This document shows positions 35,967 to 44,609 of a stretch of 59,497 bases of DNA, piece by piece (position 1 is the first letter of the stretch; the number at the start of each line of letters is the position of its first letter). The DNA is from Dehalococcoidia bacterium (GTDB lineage: Bacteria; Chloroflexota; Dehalococcoidia; Tepidiformales; Tepidiformaceae): NCBI GenBank assembly GCA_009839725.1, contig VXPF01000006.1, positions 1-59,497 on the forward strand, written 5' to 3'. Under the pieces are notes generated by a model, which was given only the letters and a program-made list of their open reading frames with translations, was not told the origin of the DNA and searched no databases. A program made the position numbers and the translations under genes.

Positions 35967-37073
35967 ATGAAGATCGACGATGTGTTCCTGACGACCTTCG
36001 GGTGGGACGTGCCCCACGGCGCCTATCCCGGCTCCTCCATCGCCTACGGCGGCGAGCGCCAGATGGGCGTGCTCACCATCCGCACCGACGAGGGTCTCGA
36101 AGGCCACTCGTTCCTCGGCTCCGCCAGCCGCGACGCCACCATGGACGCCGAGGCCGTGCTGACCCTCCTGAAGCCGGTCGTCATGGGCGAGAACCCGCTC
36201 GACATCGGACGCTTCTGGCATGCCATGTGGAAGCGCCGCCGGGGCGCCTCCTTCCGCGCCATCGGCGCCGTCGACGTCGCCCTCTGGGACCTCGCGGGGA
36301 AGGTCGCGGGACTGCCCGTGCACCGCTTGCTCGGTTCCTGCCGCAGCTCCGTGCCCGCCTACGCCAGCTCCGCCTCCCTCCCTTCGCCCGAGGCCTACGC
36401 CGAGGAGGCGAAGTCGTTCCGGGACCGCGGCTGGACCGCCTACAAGATCCACCCCGATACGCGCCCTCTCGTCGACATCGACATCTGCCGCGCCGCCCGC
36501 GAGGCCGTCGGCCCCGACATGCGCCTGATGCTCGACTCCGTCTGGGCCTACAGCTACGAGGACGCTGTCCGCGTGGGCCGGGCCATCGAGGATCTCGACT
36601 ACTACTGGTACGAGGATCCGCTCGAGGAGGAGGACATCTACGGCTACGTGAAGCTGCGCCAGAAGCTCGACATTCCCATCCTCGCCACGGAATTCGCGCC
36701 CGCCAGCTTCTACGGCATGCAGCAGTGGGTGCAGCAGCAGGCCACCGACATCCTGCGCGGCGACGTGGCCGTCTCCGGCGGCATCACCGCTCTCCACAAG
36801 ATCGCCAACCTCGCCGACGCCTTCCGCATGAAGTGCGAGGTCCATCACGGGGGCAACTCCCTCAACAACGTCGCCAACCTGCACGTCATCATGGCCGTGA
36901 ACAACTGCGAGTACTTCGAGGTGCTTCTGCCCGATGCCGCACAGAAGTATGGCCTCGTGAACGACATCGAGGTCGACGCGAACGGTCTCGTCCACGCCCC
37001 CGACGAACCCGGCCTCGGCTACGAGATCGACTGGGACCTCGTCCGCTCCCGCCAGATCAGCGAGCTGCGCTAG
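35967..37073 (+). CDS. Enolase-superfamily (mandelate racemase-like) protein
   Basis: This 368-residue protein has the capping domain at 1-125 and a modified TIM barrel. Barrel residues include YKIHPD (a K-x-H in place of KxK), the metal ligands Asp in LMLDSVWAY, Glu in WYEDPLEEED and Glu in LATEFAP, and a late HHGGNSLNN. These support proton abstraction alpha to a carboxylate, as in sugar-acid dehydratases and racemases. The exact reaction is unknown. The open frame extends to 35829, but the ATG at 35967 begins the first beta-strand. Confidence 0.87.
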   Translation: MKIDDVFLTTFGWDVPHGAYPGSSIAYGGERQMGVLTIRTDEGLEGHSFLGSASRDATMDAEAVLTLLKPVVMGENPLDIGRFWHAMWKRRRGASFRAIGAVDVALWDLAGKVAGLPVHRLLGSCRSSVPAYASSASLPSPEAYAEEAKSFRDRGWTAYKIHPDTRPLVDIDICRAAREAVGPDMRLMLDSVWAYSYEDAVRVGRAIEDLDYYWYEDPLEEEDIYGYVKLRQKLDIPILATEFAPASFYGMQQWVQQQATDILRGDVAVSGGITALHKIANLADAFRMKCEVHHGGNSLNNVANLHVIMAVNNCEYFEVLLPDAAQKYGLVNDIEVDANGLVHAPDEPGLGYEIDWDLVRSRQISELR

Positions 37074-37079
37074 CTCCCC

Positions 37080-37613
37080 TCAGTCCGTGACCAGCGTGAC
37101 CGTGTTCGGTTCCCGCACCAGCTTCGAGAGGGGGCAGCGCTCGGCGGCGTAGGCGTGCAGGGTCGCGACTTGATCGGCCCTCGCGTCCGGCGCCTCCAGC
37201 GAGACCCGCGCCGTGATGTCGAACGGCAGGTCGGGGTCGTCGCTCTCGATGCCGAGGAAGTGCGCGTCGTTGTTGGAGGAGCTGACCGTCACCTCGACCC
37301 GGTCGAGGGGGATGTCGAGGGTGGCGGCTGCGATCAGGTAGGTGTGCGTGAGGCACGTGCTGATCACCCCGCAGAACAGCTCCGGCGAGCTTGGGCCGAG
37401 GCTCTGGCCGCCGAAGTCCGGTCCCGAGTCGCCGATCAGCTCCCAGTCGCGCATGCGCAGCTTGCGCACGCCCGTCGCGTCGTCCGCGACGCACGTGGCC
37501 GATACGGTCTCTCGCCACTGCTCGGGGTTCGGCCTGGCTGCGGCTGCCGCCCGCATGGCGCGAGCCTTGTGCCGCAGGTAGTTGCGTAACCCGCGACCCT
37601 CGCCAGTGGTCAT
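37080..37613 (-). CDS. OsmC family protein
   Basis: This 177-residue protein has the OsmC/Ohr fold. It carries GGQSLGPSSPELFCGVISTC, which holds the first redox cysteine. A second Cys comes late in YAAERCPLSKLV. This pattern fits thiol-peroxidase-type members acting on organic hydroperoxides. It begins 13 bp after cysS on the same strand, forming the end of a cysE-cysS-osmC operon, a sensible link between cysteine supply and thiol chemistry. Confidence 0.88.
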   Translation of the reverse strand: MTTGEGRGLRNYLRHKARAMRAAAAARPNPEQWRETVSATCVADDATGVRKLRMRDWELIGDSGPDFGGQSLGPSSPELFCGVISTCLTHTYLIAAATLDIPLDRVEVTVSSSNNDAHFLGIESDDPDLPFDITARVSLEAPDARADQVATLHAYAAERCPLSKLVREPNTVTLVTD

Positions 37614-37626
37614 GCCCGGCGCTCGC

Positions 37627-38988
37627 TCACCGGAACGACCACTCCGTGCCCTCGGGCCCGTCGTGCAGCTCGACACCAAGCTCGACCAGGCCGTCGCGAA
37701 CGCGGTCCGCGAGCGCGTACTGCTTGGCCGTGCGCAGCTCGGTGCGCAGCTCGACCAGCAGGTCGACGAACGGCGCCGCGTTCTCGTCGCGGTGTGGGGG
37801 CTCGTGCAGGGTGAAGCCGAGGACGCCCGCCAGCTCGCGAAGCGTCGCCTGCGCTTCGCTGGCGTCGTGGCCCTCGTCGTGGGCGCGGTTGATCGCGCGC
37901 GCCAGGTCGAAGAGCGCGGCCAGCGCCCGCGGCGTGTTCAGGTCGTCGTCCATCGCCTCCGTGAAGCGTTCCCGCGCTTCCGTGGAGTCGAGGGCGTGGC
38001 CGTTGGCCACCCCCTTCGAGAACGCCGCCTGCCGCAGCCGTTCGGCCCCCGCGCGGGCTGCGTCGAGCGCCTCCTCGCCGTAGGTGACCGGGCTGCGGTA
38101 GTGGCTCGTCACGATGAACATGCGCAGGGCGTCCGTTCCGTGGCGGTCCAGCACCTCGTCGATGCCGATGATGTTCCCCACCGACTTCGACATCTTCTCC
38201 TCGCCCAGTTGCAGCAGGGCGTTGTGCATCCAGAAGCCGGCGAACGGCGCCCTGCCCGTGAAGGACTCGCTCTGCGCGATCTCGTTTTCGTGGTGCGGGA
38301 AGATGAGGTCCGCCCCGCCCCCGTGGATGTCGATCTGCTCGCCGAGGGAGCCAACCGCCATCGCCGAGCACTCGATGTGCCAGCCCGGGCGCCCCGGACC
38401 CCAGGGGCTGTCCCAGTGCGGCTCGCCCGGCTTCGCCCCTTTCCAGAGGGCGAAGTCGAGGGGGTCGTCCTTCAGTTCGCTCAGGTCCACGCGGGCGCCG
38501 CTGCGGAGGTCGTCCACGTCCCGCTTCGAGAGCTTCCCGTAGTCGGCCTTCTCGCGAACGCGGTAGTAGACGTCGCCGCCCGACTCGTAGGCCACGCCCT
38601 TTGCCACCAGTCCCTCGATGACCCCGATGATGTTCGGGATCTCCTCCGTGGCGCGCGGGTACTCCGTCGCCGGCAGCACGTTCAGGCGGGTGAGCTGCGC
38701 CATGTACGCCTCGGAAAAGCGCTCCGCCAGCTCCGCAACCGTCGCCCCCGTTTCGTGAGAGCGTTCGATCAGCTTGTCGTCGATGTCCGTGAAATTCTGG
38801 ATGTGGCGCACGGCGTATCCCCGCCACTCGAGGTAGCGGCGCAGCACGTCGAACACGATCGAAAAGAGTGCGTGGCCGAGGTGGGCCTCGCTGTAGGGCG
38901 TCACCCCGCAGACGTAGAGGCGAACCTCCTCCGCGATTGGTTCGAGCGCCCGTTTCTCGCCGGTCAGGGTGTCTCGCAGCTTCAGCAT
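37627..38988 (-). CDS. cysS: Cysteinyl-tRNA synthetase
   Basis: This 453-residue class I synthetase has the zinc ligands in LYVCGVTPYSEAHLGHA, with HLGH as its HIGH motif. WHIECSAMA and FPHHENEIAQSE are further zinc ligands. EEKMSKSVGNII is the KMSKS loop. The anticodon-binding helical domain is present to the end. ATG 38988 begins the conserved N-terminus, and it starts 2 bp after the cysE stop. Its length and cysE context favour CysS over the mycothiol ligase MshC. Confidence 0.96.
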   Translation of the reverse strand: MLKLRDTLTGEKRALEPIAEEVRLYVCGVTPYSEAHLGHALFSIVFDVLRRYLEWRGYAVRHIQNFTDIDDKLIERSHETGATVAELAERFSEAYMAQLTRLNVLPATEYPRATEEIPNIIGVIEGLVAKGVAYESGGDVYYRVREKADYGKLSKRDVDDLRSGARVDLSELKDDPLDFALWKGAKPGEPHWDSPWGPGRPGWHIECSAMAVGSLGEQIDIHGGGADLIFPHHENEIAQSESFTGRAPFAGFWMHNALLQLGEEKMSKSVGNIIGIDEVLDRHGTDALRMFIVTSHYRSPVTYGEEALDAARAGAERLRQAAFSKGVANGHALDSTEARERFTEAMDDDLNTPRALAALFDLARAINRAHDEGHDASEAQATLRELAGVLGFTLHEPPHRDENAAPFVDLLVELRTELRTAKQYALADRVRDGLVELGVELHDGPEGTEWSFR

Positions 38989-38990
38989 CG

Positions 38991-39692
38991 TCAGCTGCGC
39001 GGGGGCGCTTCGGCGCGCGAGCGCTCCTCGGGGTGGTGGTCGTCGTGCAGCCCGTCGACGTGGTCCTCGAGGTGCGCGAGCAGCTCGCGCAGCTCGTCCA
39101 CGCGTTCGTCGAGCTGGTTCAGGCGGTCCCACTCGGGATCAGGCAGGCGCTGCATCACGCCGTTCGAGTCGTCGTGGAAGGCCACGATGTGCCCTGGTAC
39201 CCCCACGATCGTCGCCTGGGCGGGCACGTTCGTGATCACGACCGAGCCCGCGCCGATCCGTGCGTTCTCACCGATCTCGACCGCCCCGATCACCTTCGCC
39301 CCCGCGCCCACGACGTTGTTGCCCACGAGCGTCGGGTGGCGCTTCGTGCGGCGCGTGCTCGTGCCGCCCAGCGTGACCCCCTGGTAGATGGTCACGTCGG
39401 GGCCGATCTCCGTCGTCTCGCCGATGACGATGCCCATTCCGTGGTCGATCACGAAGCGCGGCCCGATGGTCGCCCCGGGGTGAATCTCGATGCCCGTGAT
39501 GAAGCGTACGAACTGCATGATGCCGCGTGGGATGAAGGGCAGACCGCGCCGGTGGAGGCCGTGCGCGAGCCGGTGCGCGAGCCGCGCGTGAAAGCCGGGG
39601 TAGAAGAGGACGACCTCGACCGCGCTCGTGGCCGCCGGGTCGCGTTCCATCGTTGCGCGGATGTCGTCGCGGATCTCGCTGAGCACGGACAT
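38991..39692 (-). CDS. cysE: Serine O-acetyltransferase
   Basis: This 233-residue enzyme makes O-acetylserine from serine and acetyl-CoA, the first step of cysteine synthesis. The N-terminal helices are followed by a left-handed beta-helix of hexapeptide repeats: IHPGATIGPRFVIDHGMGI, then VTIYQGVTLGG, then VGNNVVGAGAKVIG. The catalytic His-Asp lie in IDHGMG. A coiled, acidic, His-rich tail from about 195 is longer than in most bacterial CysE. It leads the cysE-cysS-osmC operon. Confidence 0.95.
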   Translation of the reverse strand: MSVLSEIRDDIRATMERDPAATSAVEVVLFYPGFHARLAHRLAHGLHRRGLPFIPRGIMQFVRFITGIEIHPGATIGPRFVIDHGMGIVIGETTEIGPDVTIYQGVTLGGTSTRRTKRHPTLVGNNVVGAGAKVIGAVEIGENARIGAGSVVITNVPAQATIVGVPGHIVAFHDDSNGVMQRLPDPEWDRLNQLDERVDELRELLAHLEDHVDGLHDDHHPEERSRAEAPPRS

Positions 39693-39852
39693 GGGGTTCG
39701 CTACCTCTCGGGACTGGGCGGTGTGGGCTGCTGTCGGGGACCGCTAAACGCGGGACCCCGCCATACAGGTGCAGCGTCGCTGCATGCCGTCCGAGGAGTG
39801 CGTCATGGCTGTCGAGCTTACGTCAACGGGGGCGCTAGTGGCTATTGGAGCG

Positions 39853-41085
39853 CTACAGCCGCGCGACCACCCGGTCGAGGATCGCGTGCGCGACGGCGTA
39901 CTTGCTCAGCAGCGGCAGCCGCTCCGCCTCGCCGTCGCGGTGGAAGATGGTGACCTCGTTGGTTTCCGTGCCGAAACCGCTGCCCGCCGCCGTCACGTCG
40001 TTCGCTACGATCAGGTCGGCCCGCTTCGCGGTGAGCTTGGCCGTGGCGTTCTCGCGCAGGTTCTCCGTCTCGGCGGCGAAGGCCACCCGCACCCCGCCTC
40101 CCGGCAGCGTCGAAATGATGTCCGGCGTCTCCGTGAGCTCCAGCGTCATCTCGTCTTCGCTCAGGTCCGCCTTCTTGATCTTCTGGCCGGCGGCCTCGAG
40201 CGGCCGGAAGTCGGCCGGCGCGGCCGCCATCAGCAGCGCGTCGCAACGCTCCGTGAGCGGCTCCAGCGCGCCCAGCATCTCCTCGACTGTCTTCACGTCG
40301 ATTCGCTCGACCCCGTACGGCGCTGTCAGCGGCGATGGTCCCGTCACCAGCGATACCCGCGCCCCCCGGTCGCGCGCAGCGGCGGCGATGGAGAAGCCCA
40401 TGCGCCCGCTCGATCGGTTGCCGATGTAGCGCACCGGGTCCAGCGGCTCCTGCGTGCCTCCCGCGGTGACGATGACCGAACGCCCGCAGAGATCGCCTTC
40501 GCGACGCCCGATGGCGGCGCGGACCGCCCCCAGGATCGCGGGCGTCTCGGCGAGTCGTCCCGCTCCCCAGCGTCCGCTCGCGAGGCGGCCCTCCGCCGGC
40601 CCCACCACCTCCACCCCTCGCTCGACCAGCGCCGCCACGTTCGCCTCAACCGCCGCGTTCCCCCACATCTGCGAATCCATGGCGGGCGCGACGACGATCG
40701 GGGCCGTCGTCGCGAGTGCCGTCAGCGTCACCATGTCGCCGCCGCCGCCGTACGCCAGCCGCGCCAGGCAGTCGGCCGTGGCCGGCGCGATCAGGAAGGC
40801 GTCGACGCGGCGCGCGACCTCGACGTGGGCCTCCGCCTCTTCCGTCTCGAACATGTCGACGATGGCTTCGTGGCCCGTGAGGGACTGGAACGTGAGCGGC
40901 GCGATGAAGCGCGTGGCCGCCTCCGTCATCAGCACCTCGACGCTCGCGCCGGCCTGCCGCAGCTTGCTCGAGAGGTCGGCGGCCTTGTAGGCGGAGATGC
41001 TGCCGGTGACGCCGAGGGCGATCGTTCGCCCGTCGAGCGGGCGCTCGCGGAAGGTTCCCGTGGTCTCAGCCAGCGTTGCGGTCAT
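39853..41085 (-). CDS. coaBC: Phosphopantothenoylcysteine decarboxylase/synthetase
   Basis: The 410-residue bifunctional CoA enzyme has two domains. The N-terminal flavoprotein decarboxylase CoaC shows LGVTGSISAYKAADL, FLIAPATADCLA and VVAPAMDSQMW. The C-terminal ligase CoaB (from about 190) shows VTAGGTQEPLDPVRYIGN, RSSGRMGFSIA and ADLIVANDV. It adds cysteine to phosphopantothenate and decarboxylates the product. Its start lies 20 bp inside coaX, so the pair is an operon. The catalytic Cys of E. coli CoaC is Ser here, as in several other phyla. The 39693-39852 gap beyond its stop is empty. Confidence 0.95.
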   Translation of the reverse strand: MTATLAETTGTFRERPLDGRTIALGVTGSISAYKAADLSSKLRQAGASVEVLMTEAATRFIAPLTFQSLTGHEAIVDMFETEEAEAHVEVARRVDAFLIAPATADCLARLAYGGGGDMVTLTALATTAPIVVAPAMDSQMWGNAAVEANVAALVERGVEVVGPAEGRLASGRWGAGRLAETPAILGAVRAAIGRREGDLCGRSVIVTAGGTQEPLDPVRYIGNRSSGRMGFSIAAAARDRGARVSLVTGPSPLTAPYGVERIDVKTVEEMLGALEPLTERCDALLMAAAPADFRPLEAAGQKIKKADLSEDEMTLELTETPDIISTLPGGGVRVAFAAETENLRENATAKLTAKRADLIVANDVTAAGSGFGTETNEVTIFHRDGEAERLPLLSKYAVAHAILDRVVARL

Positions 41086-41833
41086 AGATGAGGCGCAGCC
41101 CCTGCAGTGTGAGATTCTGATCGACCGTGTCGAGCACGTCGGTTTCGGCGGCGATCTCGCTCGCCCACCCGCCCGTGCCGATGACGGTGGCGCCGCCGCC
41201 CAGCTCCTCCTGGAAGCGCGCCACCATGCCCTCCACCAGCCCCACGTAGCCGAGCAGGATGCCCGACTGCAGGGCGTGCGTGGTGTTCCTTCCGATCGCC
41301 GCGGGCGGCCGCTCGAGCTGCACCCGCGAGAGCATCGCCGCGCGGCTGAAGAGCGTCTCGCTGGCGATGCCGATGCCCGGCGCGATCGCCCCGCCCAGGT
41401 AGTCGCCGTCCGCGTCGACGGCGTCGAAGACCGTGGCCGTGCCGAAGTCCACGACGATCGCCGGAGCGCCGTAGAGCTCGATCGCCGCCACCGCATCGAC
41501 GATGCGGTCGGCGCCGACCTGGCGCGGGTTGTCGTAGAGGATGCGCACGCCCGTGCGCAGCCCGTGCCCGACGACCACGGCATCTTCGCCGAAGTAGCGC
41601 GCGCACACGCGCTGGAAGGTGGAGAGCAGGGGGGGAACGGCGCAGCCGATGATGCAACTGTCGACGGACTCGGCTGTCAGGTCGCTCGTGGCAAGGAGGT
41701 TGAGCATCAGGACGCCGTACTCGTCGGCAGAGCGCTCTGCTTCGACCCCGACCCGCCACGTCGCGGCCAGGTCGTCACCCGCGAACAGTCCCATGTGGAC
41801 CGAGGTGTTGCCGATGTCGAGGGCGAGAAGCAT
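41066..41833 (-). CDS. coaX: Type III pantothenate kinase
   Basis: This 255-residue ASKHA-fold kinase phosphorylates pantothenate to begin CoA synthesis and is insensitive to CoA feedback. It has LLALDIGNTSVHMGLF (phosphate 1), the Asp-containing VGADRIVDAVAA, and DFGTATVFDAV (phosphate 2). GTGGWASEIAAE binds adenosine. K+ dependence is a family trait. It is co-transcribed with coaBC, giving the first and middle CoA steps together. Confidence 0.96.
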   Translation of the reverse strand: MLLALDIGNTSVHMGLFAGDDLAATWRVGVEAERSADEYGVLMLNLLATSDLTAESVDSCIIGCAVPPLLSTFQRVCARYFGEDAVVVGHGLRTGVRILYDNPRQVGADRIVDAVAAIELYGAPAIVVDFGTATVFDAVDADGDYLGGAIAPGIGIASETLFSRAAMLSRVQLERPPAAIGRNTTHALQSGILLGYVGLVEGMVARFQEELGGGATVIGTGGWASEIAAETDVLDTVDQNLTLQGLRLIYDRNAG

Positions 41834-41928
41834 GTCGCCGCCGCTCTGGGCTCCAGGGAGTCCCGTGCTGGCTTAAGCCTAGGCGTGGCCCCGACGTACA
41901 CACAACAGGAAGCGGCTACACTTACCCC

Positions 41929-43209
41929 ATGACCACGACCCTTTCGCGCGTCCGCGAGCAGGCTGAGGCTGCCCGCGACGCCTCGAAACGCCTCGCCGTC
42001 GCCTCGAGTGACGCCAAGAACGACGCGCTCGAGCGCATCGCCGTGCTCCTGCTCGAGCGCGAGGGCGCGATCCTGGCGGAGAACGCGAAGGACCTCGCAG
42101 CCGGCCGCGAGGCGGGGCTCGACGACTACTTCCTCGAGCGCCTCACCCTCACTCCCGCGCGTATCGCAGGCATGGCCGCCGATACCCGCCACATCGCCTC
42201 CCTGCCCGACCCCGTCGGCGAGACCATCGACGCGCGCACCCTCCCCAACGGCCTCCAGGTCTCGCGCAAGCGCGTGCCCCTGGGCGTCGTCGCCTGCATC
42301 TACGAGTCGCGCCCGAATGTGACTATCGATATCGCTACCCTCTGCCTCAAGAGCGGGAACGCGGCGGTGCTGCGGGGTGGCAAGGAGGCCGTGCACAGCA
42401 ACGCCGTGCTCGGCGACCTGCTGAACGACGCCCTCGCAGGCTCCGAGCTCCCCGCCGCCTCCGCCCAGGTCATCCGCGACCCCGATCGCGCCCATATCGA
42501 CGAGCTCCTGCGCATGCACGACGTCGTCGACCTGATGGTGCCGCGCGGCGGCGCCGGGCTCATCGACTACGTGCGCCAGAACGCGACGATGCCCGTCGTC
42601 GCGCACGGCGAGGCGGTCTCCCACACCTACGTCGACGCCGAAGCCGACCTGGCGATGGCGCTTGAGGTGGTCGACAACGCCAAGACGCGGCGCTACAGCA
42701 TCTGCAACGCGCTCGACACGCTGCTCGTGCACGAGACGGTCGCGCCCGAGCTGCTGCGCTCCCTCGGCGGGCGCTGGGCGGGAACCGTCACCCTCCTCGG
42801 CGACGACGACTCGCTCCGCCTGCTCGCCGGGCTGAACGTCCCCGGCCTGACCGTCGAGCCTGCGGGCCCGGACGACTGGGATGCCGAACACCTCGCCCTG
42901 CGCGCGGGCGTGCGCGTCGTCGGCTCGATGGACGAGGCGCTGGCGCACATCGAGGCGCATGGCAGCCGGCACAGCGAGGCGATCATCACCGACAGCTACG
43001 AGAACGCCATGCGCTTCACCTCCGAGGTCGACGCCGCCGTCGTCTACGTGAACGCGAGCACGCAGTTCACCGACGGCGCCCAATTCGGGCTCGGCGCGGA
43101 GATCGGTATCTCCACGCAGAAGATGCATGCCCGCGGGCCGATGGGCCTCGTCGAGCTCACCAGCTACAAGTGGATGGTTCTCGGCACGGGGCATGTACGG
43201 CCCCTGTAG
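41929..43209 (+). CDS. proA: Gamma-glutamyl phosphate reductase
   Basis: This 426-residue NADPH-dependent reductase of the aldehyde dehydrogenase superfamily makes glutamate 5-semialdehyde for proline. It has PLGVVACIYESRPNVT, the catalytic Cys in YSICNALDTLLVH, and RGPMGLVELTSYKWMVLG at the C-terminus. Length is normal. It is divergent from coaX. proB is not in the window. Confidence 0.96.
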   Translation: MTTTLSRVREQAEAARDASKRLAVASSDAKNDALERIAVLLLEREGAILAENAKDLAAGREAGLDDYFLERLTLTPARIAGMAADTRHIASLPDPVGETIDARTLPNGLQVSRKRVPLGVVACIYESRPNVTIDIATLCLKSGNAAVLRGGKEAVHSNAVLGDLLNDALAGSELPAASAQVIRDPDRAHIDELLRMHDVVDLMVPRGGAGLIDYVRQNATMPVVAHGEAVSHTYVDAEADLAMALEVVDNAKTRRYSICNALDTLLVHETVAPELLRSLGGRWAGTVTLLGDDDSLRLLAGLNVPGLTVEPAGPDDWDAEHLALRAGVRVVGSMDEALAHIEAHGSRHSEAIITDSYENAMRFTSEVDAAVVYVNASTQFTDGAQFGLGAEIGISTQKMHARGPMGLVELTSYKWMVLGTGHVRPL

Positions 43210-43273
43210 GCGGCCGCTCTGAGACTATGAGGGACGAATCACCCCAACCTGAGGGCCAGCGGGAGCGTGGAAC

Positions 43274-43591
43274 GTGATCAGCTTCGACCGCGAGGTGCGG
43301 ACCCCCCACTCCGAGACCTACACCATCCTCGATGACGGCGAGATCGTCGGGCGCGTGGACCTGCACCTCCAGGGCCCCAACATCCACGCCACCCTCTGCA
43401 CCACCCCCGACGCCAGCGACGACCGCGTGCGCGAGCTCATCGACGCCGTCGACGAGCAGCTCGCGATGACGGCCGACCCCTTCCGCGAGGACTTCATCGT
43501 CACGGTCTGGAAGGGTGTCCCCGCCGGCGTTTACGGCGACGCCGAAGCGGGCGACGACACGATCAGCCTCGGGGAGCTCGGCGAGCGCTAG
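43274..43591 (+). CDS. Hypothetical 105-residue protein
   Basis: Family not recognised. It is an acidic protein beginning at a GTG. Beta-strands YTILDDGEIVGRVDLHLQG and NIHATLCTT precede an acidic helix (SDDRVRELIDAVDEQLA). The end contains FIVTVWKGVPAGVY. The compact alpha/beta pattern and lack of membrane or signal segments suggest a cytosolic protein. Its stop shares CTAG (43588-43591) with the convergent three-repeat gene. Confidence 0.6.
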   Translation: MISFDREVRTPHSETYTILDDGEIVGRVDLHLQGPNIHATLCTTPDASDDRVRELIDAVDEQLAMTADPFREDFIVTVWKGVPAGVYGDAEAGDDTISLGELGER

Positions 43592-44301
43592 CCGCCCGCC
43601 GCCTCGTGCGAACCCTTTCCCGATGCTTCGGAGGGCTCGGGTAGCTCGCCACGCTCGGCGAGCTTCAGATAGTGCTTCTGGCGAGCCTCCCACTTGCGAA
43701 GGACCGCGTCCTCCAGGGCGACTTCGCCGTTGTCGTACACCACGACCGGGAACTCTTCCTGCCAGAGGCGGGCGCCCTCCTGGTACACCGGAACAGGCTG
43801 GGTACGGGTGGCGACAACACAGGGTGCCTTCGGAGGATCCGGTCGGGGTCTTGAGCGCCCGGTCGGCGCGGGGAGCTTCCCCCGCTCGGCCAACTCCACG
43901 AAGTGGGCGCGGCGCGCTTCGATCTCGTCGACCACCGCGATCTCGAAAGTGACGTGCCCGTCGCTGTAAACGACGGCCGGGAACTCCTGCTCCCAGACGC
44001 GGTCGCCGTCCTCGTGCACGGTTACCGGCTCAAGGCGCGTTTCGATGATGCGGGGTGGCCACGGGGACGGTTCCTCCGGTTCCCGTTCGAGAAGGGCAGT
44101 TGGCTCAGGAAGCTCACCGCGCTCGGCCAGCTCGCTGTAGTGCTTGTGGCGCTCTTCCAACGCCAGCGCCGTCTTACCGGCGAGCGCAATTTCCCCATCC
44201 TCGTACACCGTGACCGGGAACGGTTCATCCCACACGGAGACGCCCTCCCGGTACACCGTGAGGGGCTCAACCCTGGTGGCGAACGCCTTGACCTTAGCCA
44301 T
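43588..44301 (-). CDS. Protein of three ~75-residue internal repeats, unknown
   Basis: The 237 residues are three copies of a module. Each runs through (E/Q)PVTVYxEGxxVWxEEFP, then VVYxDGEVALE, then a helix EARxxHYxxLAERGELPEP. Copies begin near residues 12, 87 and 160 and are joined by charged, proline-rich linkers. The WxEEFPVVVYxDG strand pair and the helix suggest a small beta-beta-alpha unit. No known family is recalled. It overlaps the upstream DUF4258 gene by 8 bp, so it is its probable partner. Confidence 0.7.
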   Translation of the reverse strand: MAKVKAFATRVEPLTVYREGVSVWDEPFPVTVYEDGEIALAGKTALALEERHKHYSELAERGELPEPTALLEREPEEPSPWPPRIIETRLEPVTVHEDGDRVWEQEFPAVVYSDGHVTFEIAVVDEIEARRAHFVELAERGKLPAPTGRSRPRPDPPKAPCVVATRTQPVPVYQEGARLWQEEFPVVVYDNGEVALEDAVLRKWEARQKHYLKLAERGELPEPSEASGKGSHEAAGG

Positions 44302-44596
44302 CTCTGGACATCCAGTACGCCGTTACAACCAGCATAGGCGACTTCTCGTAGTTTATGCGCACCGCCATCCGCCTTCCGCTCCGGGACCGGCAGCGAACTT
44401 CGCAGACAGCCCCTCGATCGTCCCGGGCGCCCAGATCGTCGGAGGCTATGGTGAGCTCCCCCTCTCGCAGGCTCCGCTGAATCTCATCGGTGGTTGGTCT
44501 GTCTCCTTGACCCTCCCGCTCGTGGATGTAGTGGTCCGTGAACTCCAGGGTTCCCCGCCTCGCCGCGGCCACGATCGCTTCCAGGTCCGCCGGCAT
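44294..44596 (-). CDS. DUF4258 domain protein, possible toxin
   Basis: This 100-residue protein resembles the DUF4258/BrnT-like fold. LEFTDHYIHEREGQGDRPTT has the early His and helix, ELTIASDDLGARDDRGAV contains the strands, and MLVVTAYWMSRDG is the final strand. Several families with this fold are RNase toxins encoded beside small antitoxins. Here the neighbour is the three-repeat gene, overlapping by 8 bp. The gene starts 13 bp past the nuoN stop on the same strand, so it may ride on the end of the nuo transcript. Confidence 0.7.
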   Translation of the reverse strand: MPADLEAIVAAARRGTLEFTDHYIHEREGQGDRPTTDEIQRSLREGELTIASDDLGARDDRGAVCEVRCRSRSGRRMAVRINYEKSPMLVVTAYWMSRDG

Positions 44597-44609
44597 GGCG
44601 AGGGGTGGC

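Noticed and set aside
37627-38988. MshC (mycothiol ligase) instead of cysteinyl-tRNA synthetase
   Set aside because: Full length, the HHENE and KMSKS motifs and the cysE neighbour fit CysS. I see no MshC-specific feature.
40560-40600. Loss of the catalytic Cys in the CoaC domain (LASG for LACG)
   Set aside because: Other bacterial CoaBC proteins, including mycobacterial ones, also lack this Cys, so it is a known variation rather than a defect.
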